Origin: Xestospongia muta
Taxonomy: Eukaryota; Porifera; Demospongiae; Haplosclerida; Petrosiidae
NCBI GenBank assembly: GCA_963693285.1
Contig: OY848926.1
Span: 1,803,001-1,867,000, forward strand
Length of the DNA stretch: 64,000 nucleotides
Direction: 5' to 3'
Shown: positions 35,497 through 48,590 of the stretch, one piece after another
Layout of the letters: every line of letters begins with the position of its first letter
Position numbering within the stretch: position 1 is the first letter of the stretch
Notes under the pieces: generated by a model
Seen by the model: only the letters and a program-made list of their open reading frames with translations
Database searches by the model: none
What the model was told of the DNA's origin: nothing
Translations under genes and position numbers: made by a program

Positions 35497-35616
35497 TTAT
35501 AAATCCTACGTTGTAGCAGCAGTGTATTAATGTTTTATAGTTATATATTTTGTGGGCTAAGTTTGTAGTACGTAACCTAATTTAGCATTCCTTGACGATC
35601 TTTTCTGGTTGATCTA
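35497..35616 (+). promoter_or_regulatory. Second-type upstream block of ROCO copy C
   Basis: Homologous to the sequence before copies E (from ~56662) and F (from ~63825): ttttgtgggctaagtttg, tagtacgtaacct and ccttgacgatc. It is unrelated to the head-to-head promoters of A, B and D. In C it is split from the start codon by a transposable element. Confidence 0.5.
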
Positions 35617-36587
35617 GAGTAAACGGGGGGGGTATCCGGACAAGGGGGGGTTTCCGGACACAATCCAAAATTTCGAGTATTACGAAGTGAAAAGACTATG
35701 AATAGTATTAATATTGGTACCTATAATATAGCTATATATAATCAATCTATTGTACCAATCAATGTTAGTTTTACTTGTTCCTACAGTTATTTGCAGAGGG
35801 GGGTTGTTCCCCTTTCAATATTGTAATAGATTTTCTGATCTTAAACTTTCTCTCTTGGATTTAAGAACACACTTCTCATAGTGAAACTGAATAACAGTGA
35901 ATGGAGCCATCAATTATAATCTAATAAAATGTTTAATAAACTTTTAGTCATATACATTACTCACTTCGTTCATCTCTAGTTGATGAAGATATTTGTCAGG
36001 TTTATAAAGTCAGGTATGACGAGGACGATGGTGATGATAAGGATGTGGTGGAGATTGTAACAGATGGTACCATTACTGGTGTGCTGGGTTCAGAGAATGC
36101 CAACTAGCAAACAACAATTTCTTTGCCAGCACTGTAAAAAAGGAGCAACATCTAATCAATAACACAGCTAGCTGCATGTTATAATTATAATTACGTAACA
36201 CCCCAAATTAATTTGTATTCACCTTTTACACTTTATATTATATTATGGGAATATTTTATTAGTATATACTTTTATATCTCACCATCCATTTAGAGTTTAA
36301 TCACCAGAAATAATTTTGAAACCTTTTGCCAACAGCAATTACACAGAGGCCAAATAAAACCACTTTTGAACTAGTGTCCGGAAACCACGCCCTCGGCTAT
36401 TTAGAGTAGTAGTCGCATTCCAAGCTGTATTGACTAAATACGAAGGAAGAATTACTTGAAATTTTATATCAATATAGTACAATAGTTCTATTATCCAACA
36501 ATATCAAAAGAAAATACTGAAAAGCCAGGCGATAGGTGAATAGCTACTCGAAAAAAAGTTTGTCCGGATACCCCCGCCTTTACTCTA
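35615..36587. mobile_element. TIR element inserted just upstream of ROCO copy C
   Basis: The element is 35617..36585 with ~25-bp terminal repeats (GAGTAAACGGGGGGGGTATC and, inverted, GAGTAAAGGCGGGGGTATCC, both continuing GGACAA). It is flanked by TA (or CTAG). Copies E and F show the uninterrupted site gatctagcttg. TA flanks suggest a Tc1/mariner-type or similar non-autonomous element. It contains an open stretch 35979..36107, preceded by a good acceptor, that reads VDEDICQVYKVRYDEDDGD and ends at a stop, possibly a captured exon. No transposase is visible. Confidence 0.75.
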
Positions 36588-36597
36588 GCTTGTCAAA

Positions 36598-39500
36598 ATG
36601 GCTGAAAAACAGACTAAACAAGACCAGCCTGCTACTGTAAGTTCTCTATACAGCTAACCTAGAGAGAGAGTGGCGTTGCCGACCGTTGCAATGGACACCA
36701 ACGCCAGACTGAATGACTCAAATCTGCCATTAATGTTCTATATTATATATTTCTCTTTTTGTCCATTGTTACTAAAATTACTAATAATTGTCAGCCCCAC
36801 TGTATACAATTCTTATTAACCTACCCATAGTGCAATTAAATTTTATAGCATGTTTCAGTTTGAGACAATTTGTTGATATGTTGTTGAGTAAAGTGTACAG
36901 AGTGTATATTCATAGCCTCATTTCTCAATAAAGGCTGATCTTTTTATCTTCAAGTTACATTATATTACACATCTGTTTTTACTTTTTAACTGTATTCAGT
37001 AATAATTGGTAAGTCTGGATTCAATACTAAATTTGCCACTACATGTTTGGAGATTTCATTCCTTCAAAGATGGTGGCTATGACACAGATCATGCTCAGAG
37101 TTTTACATGAATGGTGTCACATGCAAGACATCTATTCTAAAATTTTATTTAAATATTTAACAACTTAGTCCATTTCTTCAATCATAGATATCTACATATT
37201 CTCTATAACTTGTTTATCTCATATTATATATCTACCATCTTGTGGGAGTGTTAAGTACTGTGTGTGTGTGCAATATTATTGATAGCAACTTGTAAACAAC
37301 AAAACTAAATTCTTTATTAATGATCCAGTTATTAATCAATATATTATATAATAGGACTTATATACCAGATGTGACCATGTTAAATCAATATTACCATGTC
37401 ATAATTATAAGTCTAATAATAGACTGCAATTGAGAGATATAATGATCTTTATTGAATCAATTTAAAGCTCCTATAAGATGAATTGATAAATGGATAGATT
37501 GATAGATGGACATAATGTCATAACCACTGATATATGTCATGATATAATATTAATAGACACTGTTCCCTATATATCTTAACATTATGTTAACAAATTGAAC
37601 TGAAATAGTTGTATCATATAGCAGTACATAGGATAAGTATAAATGTCCTTACCTCAGATGTTGGAACAAAATATTCACAAGTATAATTGTGTCAATAACT
37701 TGCTTTAATGATTACATCTTAGTTTAAATGAACTACTAGATGTCTTTGAAAATACTTATAGAAATGGTCCCTTTATGAAATCTATATGAAATAAATTGAG
37801 CACACCCACTATCTGTTAAATTAGACCTTGTTTCTTTCCTTTTTGACATGGTCATCACTACATCTTTTTTTTAAATGTTTTTAATTATTTGTAATAATAT
37901 TAGTTCATGACTTCATCTATAACTTCATATCATAGTTATTAGTTCTATATCATTTTAGACTGATGATCATTCTGTTGTTAAGAAGAATGTTACATATCAA
38001 GTACTTACTACTACACAGTAAGTACCAGTATATATAAGATGACTAGTGAGATGTTACTATAGTAACAATATGTATCATCCTTGTATAGAGAGTATTAATA
38101 GAGTGTTCCAATTAGTAAGAAATATTAATAGTATGTAATGATGTAGTACTTAGTACTTGTTGTATACAGTATGACAGACAAAGTATATTCCATCTACTAT
38201 ATCCTCTATAATGTATTGTATGATCACTGATATTATCTTGTATTGTCAGACTATCAGTGTCTCTGCCGTTCATTGATGAACCCATCCTTCTCTCTGTGGG
38301 AGATAGAATATTTATACCAGTAGAGTTTTGGAAGTATGTAGCTGGAGTTGTTAATAGAAGATTGTCAGTAACACTTTATTGGTTATTACCTGAAGTTGAT
38401 ATCACTGGTACAGTGAGATGGCTAGGAACATTACCTCCTATTAGTGACACTCAATATTTTGCTGGAATAGAAACAGTGAGTATATATACATGTATTTGTA
38501 ATGTTGACTGACTAAGTCTCATATCACTAGTGGTTTGAGTTTGATGTTATGTGTTGTAATTTTAATCAGTTTTAGTTTTAAAGATTGTGTCACATGTAGT
38601 AATAAGTAATAACTGATGTGTGTTTGAATGTTCAGATCACATAATAATGTTATATATACAAATTAAGAATGACATTTCAAGTCTGGACTTAAAGATTATT
38701 TACCTAATAGATTTATTTCATTAACAATGACATTTTATATACATAAGTTATAATTGAGTAATTAAAAGCAGATATTAAGTCACTTCTATTAATATCTCTA
38801 CAAAATTAATATCCTCTTTATTGGATGTTAATAATTTAACTGTATCATTCACAAATGTCAGACTCATCCAAATGTTATAATGTACTAGATCATTGTAATA
38901 ACAATGATACCTCCTAGGTGATCATATATATGTATAGTAATTAATATAGTGTGTAAAACTTTATATCATAATTTCTCTGCTATCTTTTAACAGGACGCTC
39001 CAGTCGCTACAGATAATGAGTATCCTAGTGGTTGCTATGGTGATGTTTCTTGTTTTACTTGTCCTAAGGGACATGGAGTATTCCTTCCTGTGGAGTGTGT
39101 TGCTCATTACTCTAAAAATGTAAAAGAGACACCAACACTAGCTTATCCTATGAATGCCAGACCACATGGTATTGCATTGATTGTTGTATATGAAAGCGAT
39201 GATGGTCTTCCAGTAAGAGGAGGACAAGCTAATTCTTCAAAGTTAAAAAGTATTTTCCAGTACTTACAATATTCAGTTCAACACCACACTAATGTTACTA
39301 GTACACAAATGATACAACTAGGGGAAGAGATAGCTAGTATGGATCACACAGCTTATGACAGCTTTGTCTGTTGTATATCATATAATGGACGTAATGACCA
39401 CTATATGTATTGTAATGATCATCGGTATGTCAATATCTATGAACTAGTAAAGAAAGTACAGCAATGTCCTACACTTCAAGGAAAACCAAAGTTATTTTTC

Positions 39501-42500
39501 ATTGACATTAATCGACATCATGATAAACAAGCTCCTCCACCTACTCCACACAAGATTGGCTCTGATACGTTCATATTGTGGTCAACTCAAAGAGGGAAAT
39601 GGTCTTGTGGCTCTAACAATGGGACTTTTCTTCCATTAGCTTTAGAGGATGTCTTCAATTTCAAATCCAAAGACACTGACCTCTTGTCACTGGCAACAAT
39701 TGAAGTACCTACTATTATCAGTATGATTCCTCTGATTGTTGAAGAAAACAAAGTGTTGGGAAACTGTAGTCAAGTTGAGTCTCAATTAAAATATAAAGTT
39801 TTCTTTTTTATACCTGGTAAGTATACTACACTATTTGTTATCTCATTATATGATCACTGATTGTTTTACAGATTATTCTGGTTTACTGAACCATGCCCTC
39901 AATGAAGGTTATGTCATTGTTAAGTGGACCAAACTTATCTTGTCTGGTGCCCCAGCTACTGGAAAGTCCTCTATTTTGAGACTCCTGGTTGGTGAAGATC
40001 CACCTGATAACTACCATAGTACTCCTGTTATCAAAGCACCTGAAATAAGGAAAGTAGAGATTGTAGCAGGAGAAGAATCAACTAGTTTATCTAACAAGTT
40101 TTGGTGTGAAGTAGACTATGAGTCTCTAAAAGGAATGGTTGTTAGAACCATGAAAGGAGGTATCAAGTCTCGATCAATAGAAAGAGAAGATGTAGACAAC
40201 AGTTTACAGAATGATAAAAGCTTTAATGATGAAAATAAAGTTGGTGACAGTGCCATAGTTACCACACCTACCAAAGAAACCCCTCAATCTACAAAAACTA
40301 TATCCTCTCCAGCAGCAGAGCATACTATTCTATCCTCTCCTGCAAGGGAAGCGGTTGCTCGACTATTACCTACTGCACAAAAGTCTATGGAGCTTTACAA
40401 CACTCACTGGATCTATGCTATAGATTCTGGAGGTCAGGCTGCATTCTTAGACATTGCTCCTGCTCTGCTACATTATAATTCAGTCAACATTCTTACACTT
40501 AAGTTAAATGAGAAGCTCCAAGACAAACCAACATTTTACTTCAGTATTAAAGGAAAACAAATTGGCGAACCAGTGAAACGACAGATGACACACCTACAAC
40601 TTCTTGAAGCATCATTTCGTTCACTAGCATCTGTAGATCCACCTAATCTTCATAACATTTATATCAAGATTTCCCACAAAGAGCCTCACTTTATAGTACT
40701 GGGAACATACTATGATAAGATTGGTGAGTGTAGTGAGTCACTGGATGAGAAAGATGCTACCCTTTGGTCCACTTTGGAGCGATTTAGTGAGATGAGACTA
40801 GACTATCGTGAATTTGGAGAGAATGTGATCTTTCCTATCAATGCAATTGCCAGAGGTGATGATGAGACTGAAATGGCTAATTCCATTCGTGAGATGATAT
40901 GTGAACATTACATTGAAGCAGAAATCCCAGCTCGATGGTTCTTGTTCCAGCTAGATTTAGACCAACTACACAAAACCTCTAATACCATGATCATTGGCAA
41001 ATCAAGATGTCTGGAAGTTGGTGCAGCTTTGAATATGAACATTGGTGATGTTGAGGCAGCATTAATGTATTACCATGATTTGACCATCTTCTTGTACTTT
41101 CACAAAGTCCTCCCTGATGTAGTCTTCCTACATCCACAACCACTCTTCAATAAATTGTCTGAGTTGATCAGCATCTCTTTTGCTGATGCTGCTGAGCATT
41201 TACAGAGTGAAGGTATCCGTCTTCCTCCACAAGCTCACAAACAACTTAAGAATAAAGGAATCTTTGAAAAAGGGTTGCTGGAATTATGTCTGTCTGAAGG
41301 GTTTTCTGCTATATTTTCAGTCGAAGATTTTCTAAAGTTAATGGAAGATGTATTTATCATTGCATCTCTACCTCAAATTCAATCAGATAAGTTCATGTAC
41401 TTTCTTCCAAGTGCTCTTCCTACTGTTACTCTCTCAGAGAGTTCAATAGCTGATGTATTTAAAGCTAATATAGATCCTCTCGTTCTGACGTGGGATATGA
41501 AGTCACTCCCTCAAGGTCTCTTTACTGCTTTGGTTGTCAACCTTCTCAGTCGTAAATCTTCACCACAGTTCAAACTTGAGTCATCATCATCTGGTAATCT
41601 ACAATATCGTAATGCTATCCAGCTATCATGTACTGGTCTAGAAGGTGCAGTTCTATTAGTAGATGCTATTTATTGGCTGGAGGTATATTACTCTGGTTCT
41701 GGAGAGAAATGCTGTATTATTCGAAAATCAATCAAAGAAGGAATCGATGCTGTTGTCAAGAAATTTCAATATAAGCCAATTCTTTCAATACCTCAAGAGA
41801 ACTTTCATTGTATAATACATAAAACAAGTGATCATCTTTGTTGTCCAAATGATACAAAGAAGAAAGTGACATGTTGTGATGATGGTGCTTCTGTAGATGA
41901 TATCAACCCATTACGTCAAGGTGTCTGGCTAAAAGAAATGGTCACTGATAATCCTACTAGTGATCAAGGTTAGTGAGTATATAATTTAAATATTGAGTAT
42001 TGTAAAGTTATTAATTGTAATACTTGTATCAGATGTAATGTTATATAACCTCAGACTATCTAGTACTGATATAAGGTTACTATAAGTACTTTATAAATAC
42101 TGTAACATTTACTATATACTAGACTCTGTTATATATATATATTACTTCCTTATATGGTAAAATACTTATTATTGGTCTATTAATAACATAGACAGGTATA
42201 CATGATAACAGTTTATTACCTGTGTGCTGTTATATTAAATACCAGGTTAAATGAATATATTAATGTTTATTAAATGACCTCACAGTTTCCATCTAAATAG
42301 GGTCTGTCAAATTGTCACTTGTAAATAATTAATACTTGACAATGATGATGACACACCCACAATGTTAATTGTCTCAACTAATCTTGTCTATACATGTTTA
42401 CCAATACCAATAGTATAATTATAGTTGTTAATATTGTACAGTTCATTTTGTTATATCATTATTAACATGTCCTTTTATTTAATTTCAATATTAAGTAATA

Positions 42501-42793
42501 TAGTTGAAGGAGGTATATATGTATCTACTTTACCAGATCAACTCTTGGATCAACAACCTCCCATTCTTGAAATAACTACACATGCTAGAACTGCAGAGTG
42601 GAATCTATTGGGTGTACAACTAGGACTGGATGATGTGGATTTAGCTAGATGTCATGACTGTACCAGGATGTATCAGTTATGGATACAGGAGAAAGCTGAT
42701 AATGCAACAAGAAGGAATTTAATATCTGCTTTAAGAGCTATTAGACAAAATGATGTAGCACAAAAGTACGAAGATCATCTGAACAGTTTCTAA
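36598..42793 (+). CDS. CAP-Gly / pseudocaspase / Roc-COR / Death protein, copy C
   Basis: Exons are 36598..36636, 37959..38017, 38250..38475, 38994..39816, 39872..41968 and 42504..42793; 1,177 aa. The first exon (MAEKQTKQDQPAT) is the second type, shared with E and F. The caspase-like segment has SYNGR (Asn for His) and FIDINRH (Asn for Cys), and lacks the DEDEV residues before the exon 4/5 junction. Roc GAPATGKS and DSGGQ are intact; the linker is less acidic and carries an extra Ser/Pro block (TISSPAAEHTILSSPA). The exon-5 tail is of copy A type (SIKEGIDAVVKKF, DDINPLRQGVWLKEM). The Death exon is unique here (LLGVQLGLDDVDLARCHDC). Its last ~90 bp resemble the B/E Death exon in a shifted frame and give an early stop. 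Confidence 0.88.
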
Positions 42794-43330
42794 GTAAACC
42801 TAAGGCATTTTCCAATTACTTCTACAAAAAGAATTTTGTTAGAATGCAAACATTTTCCCTTTAATCTAGACCTTTTAAATTTTCCTATACTGTACCTTGT
42901 ATTTGACTAATTTTTTTACCATTTCAATAATATCTTTACTTTATTTATTTTGTTCATTTGACTTATCAAATTGTGTCCTTCTCTTTTAGTTTTATAAAAG
43001 ATGATTATTCTGAATAGCAATGTAAGAGTGTCTTCATTTTATGATAAATACTTAACTTTGAATTTTGTTCATTTATTTGTCCTTCATTTATTATTTATAG
43101 TACATGTATTGTATTGTAGTGAACTATTAATTTGACTGAATGTGTCCTTTCTTGTAGTTTGATTATTTTTATAATTGTGTGATTATTTTTTCGAAAAAAA
43201 CATTTTCAACCATTATCACTGGTGTTCATGACAAGTACTATATCATTAATATTATGATACCTCTAATACTATGAACTTGGTGTAAAACGTTATGTACTAT
43301 TATAAGTCTGTCCAACACAATCTCCTGATT
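42794..43330. other. 3' flank of copy C
   Basis: It starts with sequence homologous to the end of the B/E Death exon but out of frame, then the shared 3' flank. No gene is seen. Confidence 0.5.
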
Positions 43331-44370
43331 ATATTGTTGCCACATGGTACCACTAGTAGTATTAGTACTATAAGGGACTAGAACTAGATAACTAGTGGAC
43401 TGGGTCTGAGGATAAGAATAGGACTAAGATTGGTGTTTAATATGAGTATCCTATAGGAAGAGATATAGTTAAGAATATAACTTGTGTTCTCTTACCTTGT
43501 ATGACTTCTTTGTGGTTACTACAGTATCTTCATACCACACCTCTCCTTCTCTAGACAGATTAAGGAGAAAGAAAATTATAGATGTGTTGATTAGGAGTTA
43601 AAAAAGGAACACCATGGTGTAATGATCAACATATTTACTAGCTAAAATAATAGAGTTCATATTATATCAACGTCAATACCATTATAGCACTATATTCTGA
43701 AGGTTCACAGGATGGGTAGGCAACACCTAATCTCTCTCTCTCTCACCTTTTCCTTCATTATCAACTACCCAAACTTGACTTGCTGATGAAGTCAACTTAT
43801 CATGTACTTTCTCCATCAGATCACTCACTAAATCAACCACACCCACTCTTACTGTAGTATTAGTACCAACAATGTACAGGAATAGACAACCTAACATTAT
43901 CAATATATAGTGAGTTATTACAATTATAGTAATGTTGTTATTAATTATGAGTAATGAACATACTAATGAAGGTAATATCTATATTAATAAGAGGATAATA
44001 CCCTTATATCAGAAGTAACCTGAACACATAATATAAAGTAATGACACTATATCTGATGTTATAGTTAATGTTCTATTATTAAGTTTAATAATATAACAAA
44101 ACTAACTAATGAACTAACTCACTTACATTTTACTATCCCAGTCAGTAGATCCTTGACGCACTGTATCTTCTTCCATTATATACTCACCAACAAGTACCAG
44201 CTGTAATTAGTATTAGGTAACTAAATAATATAGACCATCTATCTGTCCATTCATTATTCCATCTGTCCATTTTTCATTCTATCTATCCATTCATCTTTCT
44301 ATTTGTCCATTCTACTATCCATTATTCAAATGATCTTACATCATCTTCAATATCATCTTCTAATAATATT
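43331..44370 (-). pseudogene. RUSC-like fragment between copy C and the truncated RUSC-like gene
   Basis: Minus-strand remnants: exon 8 region 43890..43747 (144 nt instead of 149), a microexon whose donor is lost near 44005, exon 6 44200..44127 and the 3' part of exon 5 up to 44370. An exon-like piece near 43500-43556 reads EGEVWYEDTVVTTKKSYK and is bounded by an acceptor and a gtaaga donor; a tail piece lies near 43385-43455. At 44370/44371 exon 5 sequence is fused directly to exon 20 sequence, which marks a recombination breakpoint. Confidence 0.7.
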
Positions 44371-44529
44371 ATTCAGTCAGCCATTATAAAAAGAGTCCAC
44401 ATGATATTGTAAGACATATGAATGAACAAAACTTCATATGATTATTGTTAAGACGACTCTCTGCTTTTATTGGTTTCATAACTCGTGCATCAATTGTAGT
44501 ATAAATGGAAGAAGTAGAATCTATACCTA

Positions 44530-44651
44530 TTGAAGAATGGATGAATAAATGACTGAATGGATGAATAAATGACTAAATGGATGAATAAACGACTGAATGG
44601 ATGAATAAACGACTGAATGGATGAATAAATGACTGAATGGATGAATGGATA
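44530..44651. repeat. 20-bp minisatellite, longer allele
   Basis: Same unit as at 13136-13211 with more copies. Confidence 0.85.
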
Positions 44652-45178
44652 AAGTCTTGAAGTCTAACAGATGAGGACTCAATGGCACAAATGAGAACAA
44701 TAGCAAACAAATCATATATTTATTACCTTCTTGAATAAAAGAGTTGACAATTTTCCACACATCATATTGTACCAGACCACCAAGTCGTTGAAGTTTAACG
44801 CCATCCAGGAGTAGTGAAGCAATAGCTGAACAGAACCTTCCACGGATCATGTGACCAAGTGTCTCATTAGTCATATCTGAGGCTATCCTCTTTTTTTCAT
44901 CAGTTGATTTTGTATTGTGGAAAAGTTGGAGAATATCATTAAAAGATGAGCCAATTTCAGTGACAATAGCTCGCTTTCTTTGACTAAAGAGAATAGCCTT
45001 TTGAGCATCACTAGAAAGAAAGAATAATGACTGAATTATTTAGAGAATACAACTATTGATTAACTAGAATTTAAATACAGGATCTTTTGAACACTCTACC
45101 ATCTGAGAAAGAGCACTACATACACAAAGAATAATTAGGATCTGAGTCTCTTTCTCTGTCTGCACTCTTCCTCACAGG

Positions 45179-45269
45179 TTCCAGTGGATCAAGTGATAGA
45201 ACACCTGACTAGTAAACTATTGTTCAAAAGGACCTGGGTTCAAGTCCTAGACTCCTAGCTGAGCCAGGT
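45179..45269 (+). repeat. tRNA-like SINE head
   Basis: A-box-like tggatcaagtgatagaacac and an almost canonical B box, gggttcaagtcc. It is the duplicate of 13778-13863 and preserves the B box better. Confidence 0.55.
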
Positions 45270-48200
45270 TTTCAACCTCAGAAAAATTCCAAAATACTTT
45301 ACAAGAAAACCTTATAACTCAAACTTCTCATTACACAAAACACGTGTACATTTCTAATAATTTATGTATAGTATTAAAGGAACATTCTCTCACCTATTTT
45401 CCAATATTTCAGGATTGAAGTTATCAAGTGATACATCTGAGGAAGGACTTTGAAGAGCAGGGAGAGGAGGCAATACATGCCAACGAAGTTGTGTTGGATT
45501 GTAAATGGCTCTAATTCCTCCAGGCAGTGTATACAACTCTCCTTGATCCTCAGTACCTTCTGGTATAGGATCATGATAGTTATAACCCTCTTGAAGTTGC
45601 CACACCCCTTTATTGCAATGCAACAAAACTCCTGATAGAGAGATGAGCTCCAATGAGTGAGAGTGGGTGGGATTGGAAGTAGGTGTGGCTTGAGATTGCA
45701 GTAGAATGACCTTTAAAATGGAGGGTTTGTGAATGACTACTGGAGCCAAGGTCTTGGTTTCCTGTCCAGGTTTTGTGGGTATGGCTTCAGCTGGGACCAA
45801 TGGCTGACGTAAGTCATCCAAATTTATAATTAAAGGGTTTGTAGGTGGGGCTATATCAATAGTCTTCACATCCTCATCTGTAACAAAAACATCACATGAC
45901 AATCACATGATCATGCATTGTGTGGTGCATTACTCCACAATTCATCTCTCTATTAAATCATCACTATAGATATTATCGATATCCAGATGTTGCATTTCTA
46001 ATTTTTTCCTTTTAATCTACCTATATCTTCCCTATGTCATGATGGTACCACTAAATTTGAGTGTGTAGAGGAATTACATATACAGATACAGATATAATAC
46101 TAGTGTCATTATAGCTATTACAAACAGTTCTCAATGGTGGGTGTATAAAGATATGATAACATCAAACTTATGATCTATTCAATATTATTAACACATTATA
46201 TACACTGACCTACTGCTTCTTCTGAGGGCTTTTCTTCTTGTTTACTCTCAATGTCTACAACATAACTGGCTGAGATTTGTCCTTCTATTTCTTCTTTCAA
46301 GCGTTTCTCTTCTTTCTCTTGGAAACTAACACTAAACAACTGATCTAGTCGGTCTTCTTCTTCTTTGATTGTATCATTTGATCTACTTTCTGTCTTGTTT
46401 TCAGTTGTAACTTGACCAAAACCAGAGCTCCTTGACTCATTAACTGGTATAGCTGTATATAAAAGAGGTAAGTATTATCAAACCATTATCAAACATGTTA
46501 GCTATACATGTCACAATAATCATAATAGGATCTAAAATAGGATATTTCACTTAAAAATACTCTAGTCTACAAAACAATACTTCCACTAATAGATACACAA
46601 AAACTAAGCACAGAAATATTAAACTTAGATAATGATAAATTGTCCTGGATATTTGCTAGTTTGAAACACTGTTTATCAGGCCTTAAAACAGCTGACTAAT
46701 TGAGGGATGTTATCAGTATTATTAAAATTATTCTATAAAGTATCCATTTAATTCATAGTGTCTTATATTAGAGATTTACTCTGATGACATACCTTCTGGG
46801 GATGTCCTCCATCGAGCACTAGGTTGTTGCCTTATTGTAGTTGTCGTGGTAATACCTCGTTTAGTGGGTGGAGACGGCTTCTTCTCAGGTCTAGTTATTC
46901 GAGTAGCATTACGACGAGTTAGAGGACTACTGTCACCTCCAGACGTGGGAGGGACCACTGCAGTATCAACCACTTGGGGTACGACAGGTTCATCAGATTC
47001 ATTTTCAGACACATTTGTTTTCTTCTTATCTGCTTCCGATCTTCGACGAATAATAATAGGAGACTAAAAGATAACAGAATTAAAATGATACCAGATCCAG
47101 TATTACCATATATGGAAATATATTTAATAGATGCATAATTGTTCTGATCTGTCTATCATCTGTCTGTCTGTTTACTTACCCCACGTGGTGAGGGTGGTGA
47201 GTGACCTGTATCTTCTTCAGATTCATCTATCATTGACTTTTTAATAAATGCTCTAGATCTTGACCGTATACGAGGAGAAGAATCACTTTGAGTTCTTGTT
47301 AAATCCAATTTATCAGCATTGTCTTTTTGAGGAAGAGGGGGAGTGCCTAGCGGAAATATAGCTAAATAAATGACCAATACTTGGTTATTGGACTAACAAT
47401 TCGCCCACGCAGCTGATTAACAATTTATGACACCCACACAATTAATTAACTGTTACCTGATGATGTGATTGGTTTGGTCTCAGCAATTTCCTTTTTAGGT
47501 AGTGGGCGTGGCTCTGGTTTGATTTTTCCATCACGTAATTGATGGACTTTATCTAAAGCCCGTCTTTGAGCTTCCTCCTCCTAAAGTCATGATGATATCA
47601 CAATGACATCATCAATATTATGATTTTACAATTATAATATAAATCATACTCCTATATCAACCTCAATAATATAATATGGATTCATATATCATATGACTAC
47701 ATATCATGTGACTATATATCATGTGACTACATATCATGTGACTACATATTATTACATGTATTATGTAATGATATATACATGTAGCATATTAGGAAAAGAT
47801 AACATATATTTTCTAATGCTTGCACAAACAAATGTCCATTAAAACATTTGCCTAAATGAATGAAGTGTTTTTCATCATATAGCAGATATACATTATCATA
47901 CCATAGTATGTTATAAGTGTTGAGTTAACTGAAGTCATATAAAAAATAATAAACACATCTCTGTGTGTTATAGTTGGGTTAAAAACACATTGATAGATCA
48001 TATTGTGTTGTTTACTAAAGATAAATTATTTAGTCTTTATGTGCTATTAATTCACTCATAAATATACAGAGAGCATACTACATTATGAAGACCAGTATTA
48101 CCTCAAGTAATGTAGCCTCAGTTTTATTAGAGGTACCAATGATTGTAGGTTTTCTGGTACCACGTATTGTCTGTCGTAACCACTTAGAGGATCTACCTCG

Positions 48201-48479
48201 ATTGAGAGTTTTGTTCTTAATAACAAGAGTACCTTCATAACAAAACCAATAAGTTATCATAACATATCTTTAATACATATACCAAGTGGTCTTCTCTCAA
48301 TTTTACTATCTGGTCCCTCTAGGAACAAGGCCTCACAAGGACATTCTGAATTGTCAAATAATAACTCTAAAACAGAACGTGGAAATAATTATAGACAAAA
48401 TACATAAAATATTTAAATATAAATTTACAAGTTCATCTACTAACGTAATATGTATGTATAGTACAAGTATCATATACTA

Positions 48480-48590
48480 ACATATCATATATTAATGTAT
48501 CATATATTAATGTATCATATATTAATGTATCATATATTAATGTATCATTTATAAATGTATCATATATTAATGTATCATATATTATCGCTA
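48480..48590. repeat. 15-bp AT-rich minisatellite, shorter allele
   Basis: Units of tcatatattaatgta, fewer than at 17043-17230. Confidence 0.85.
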
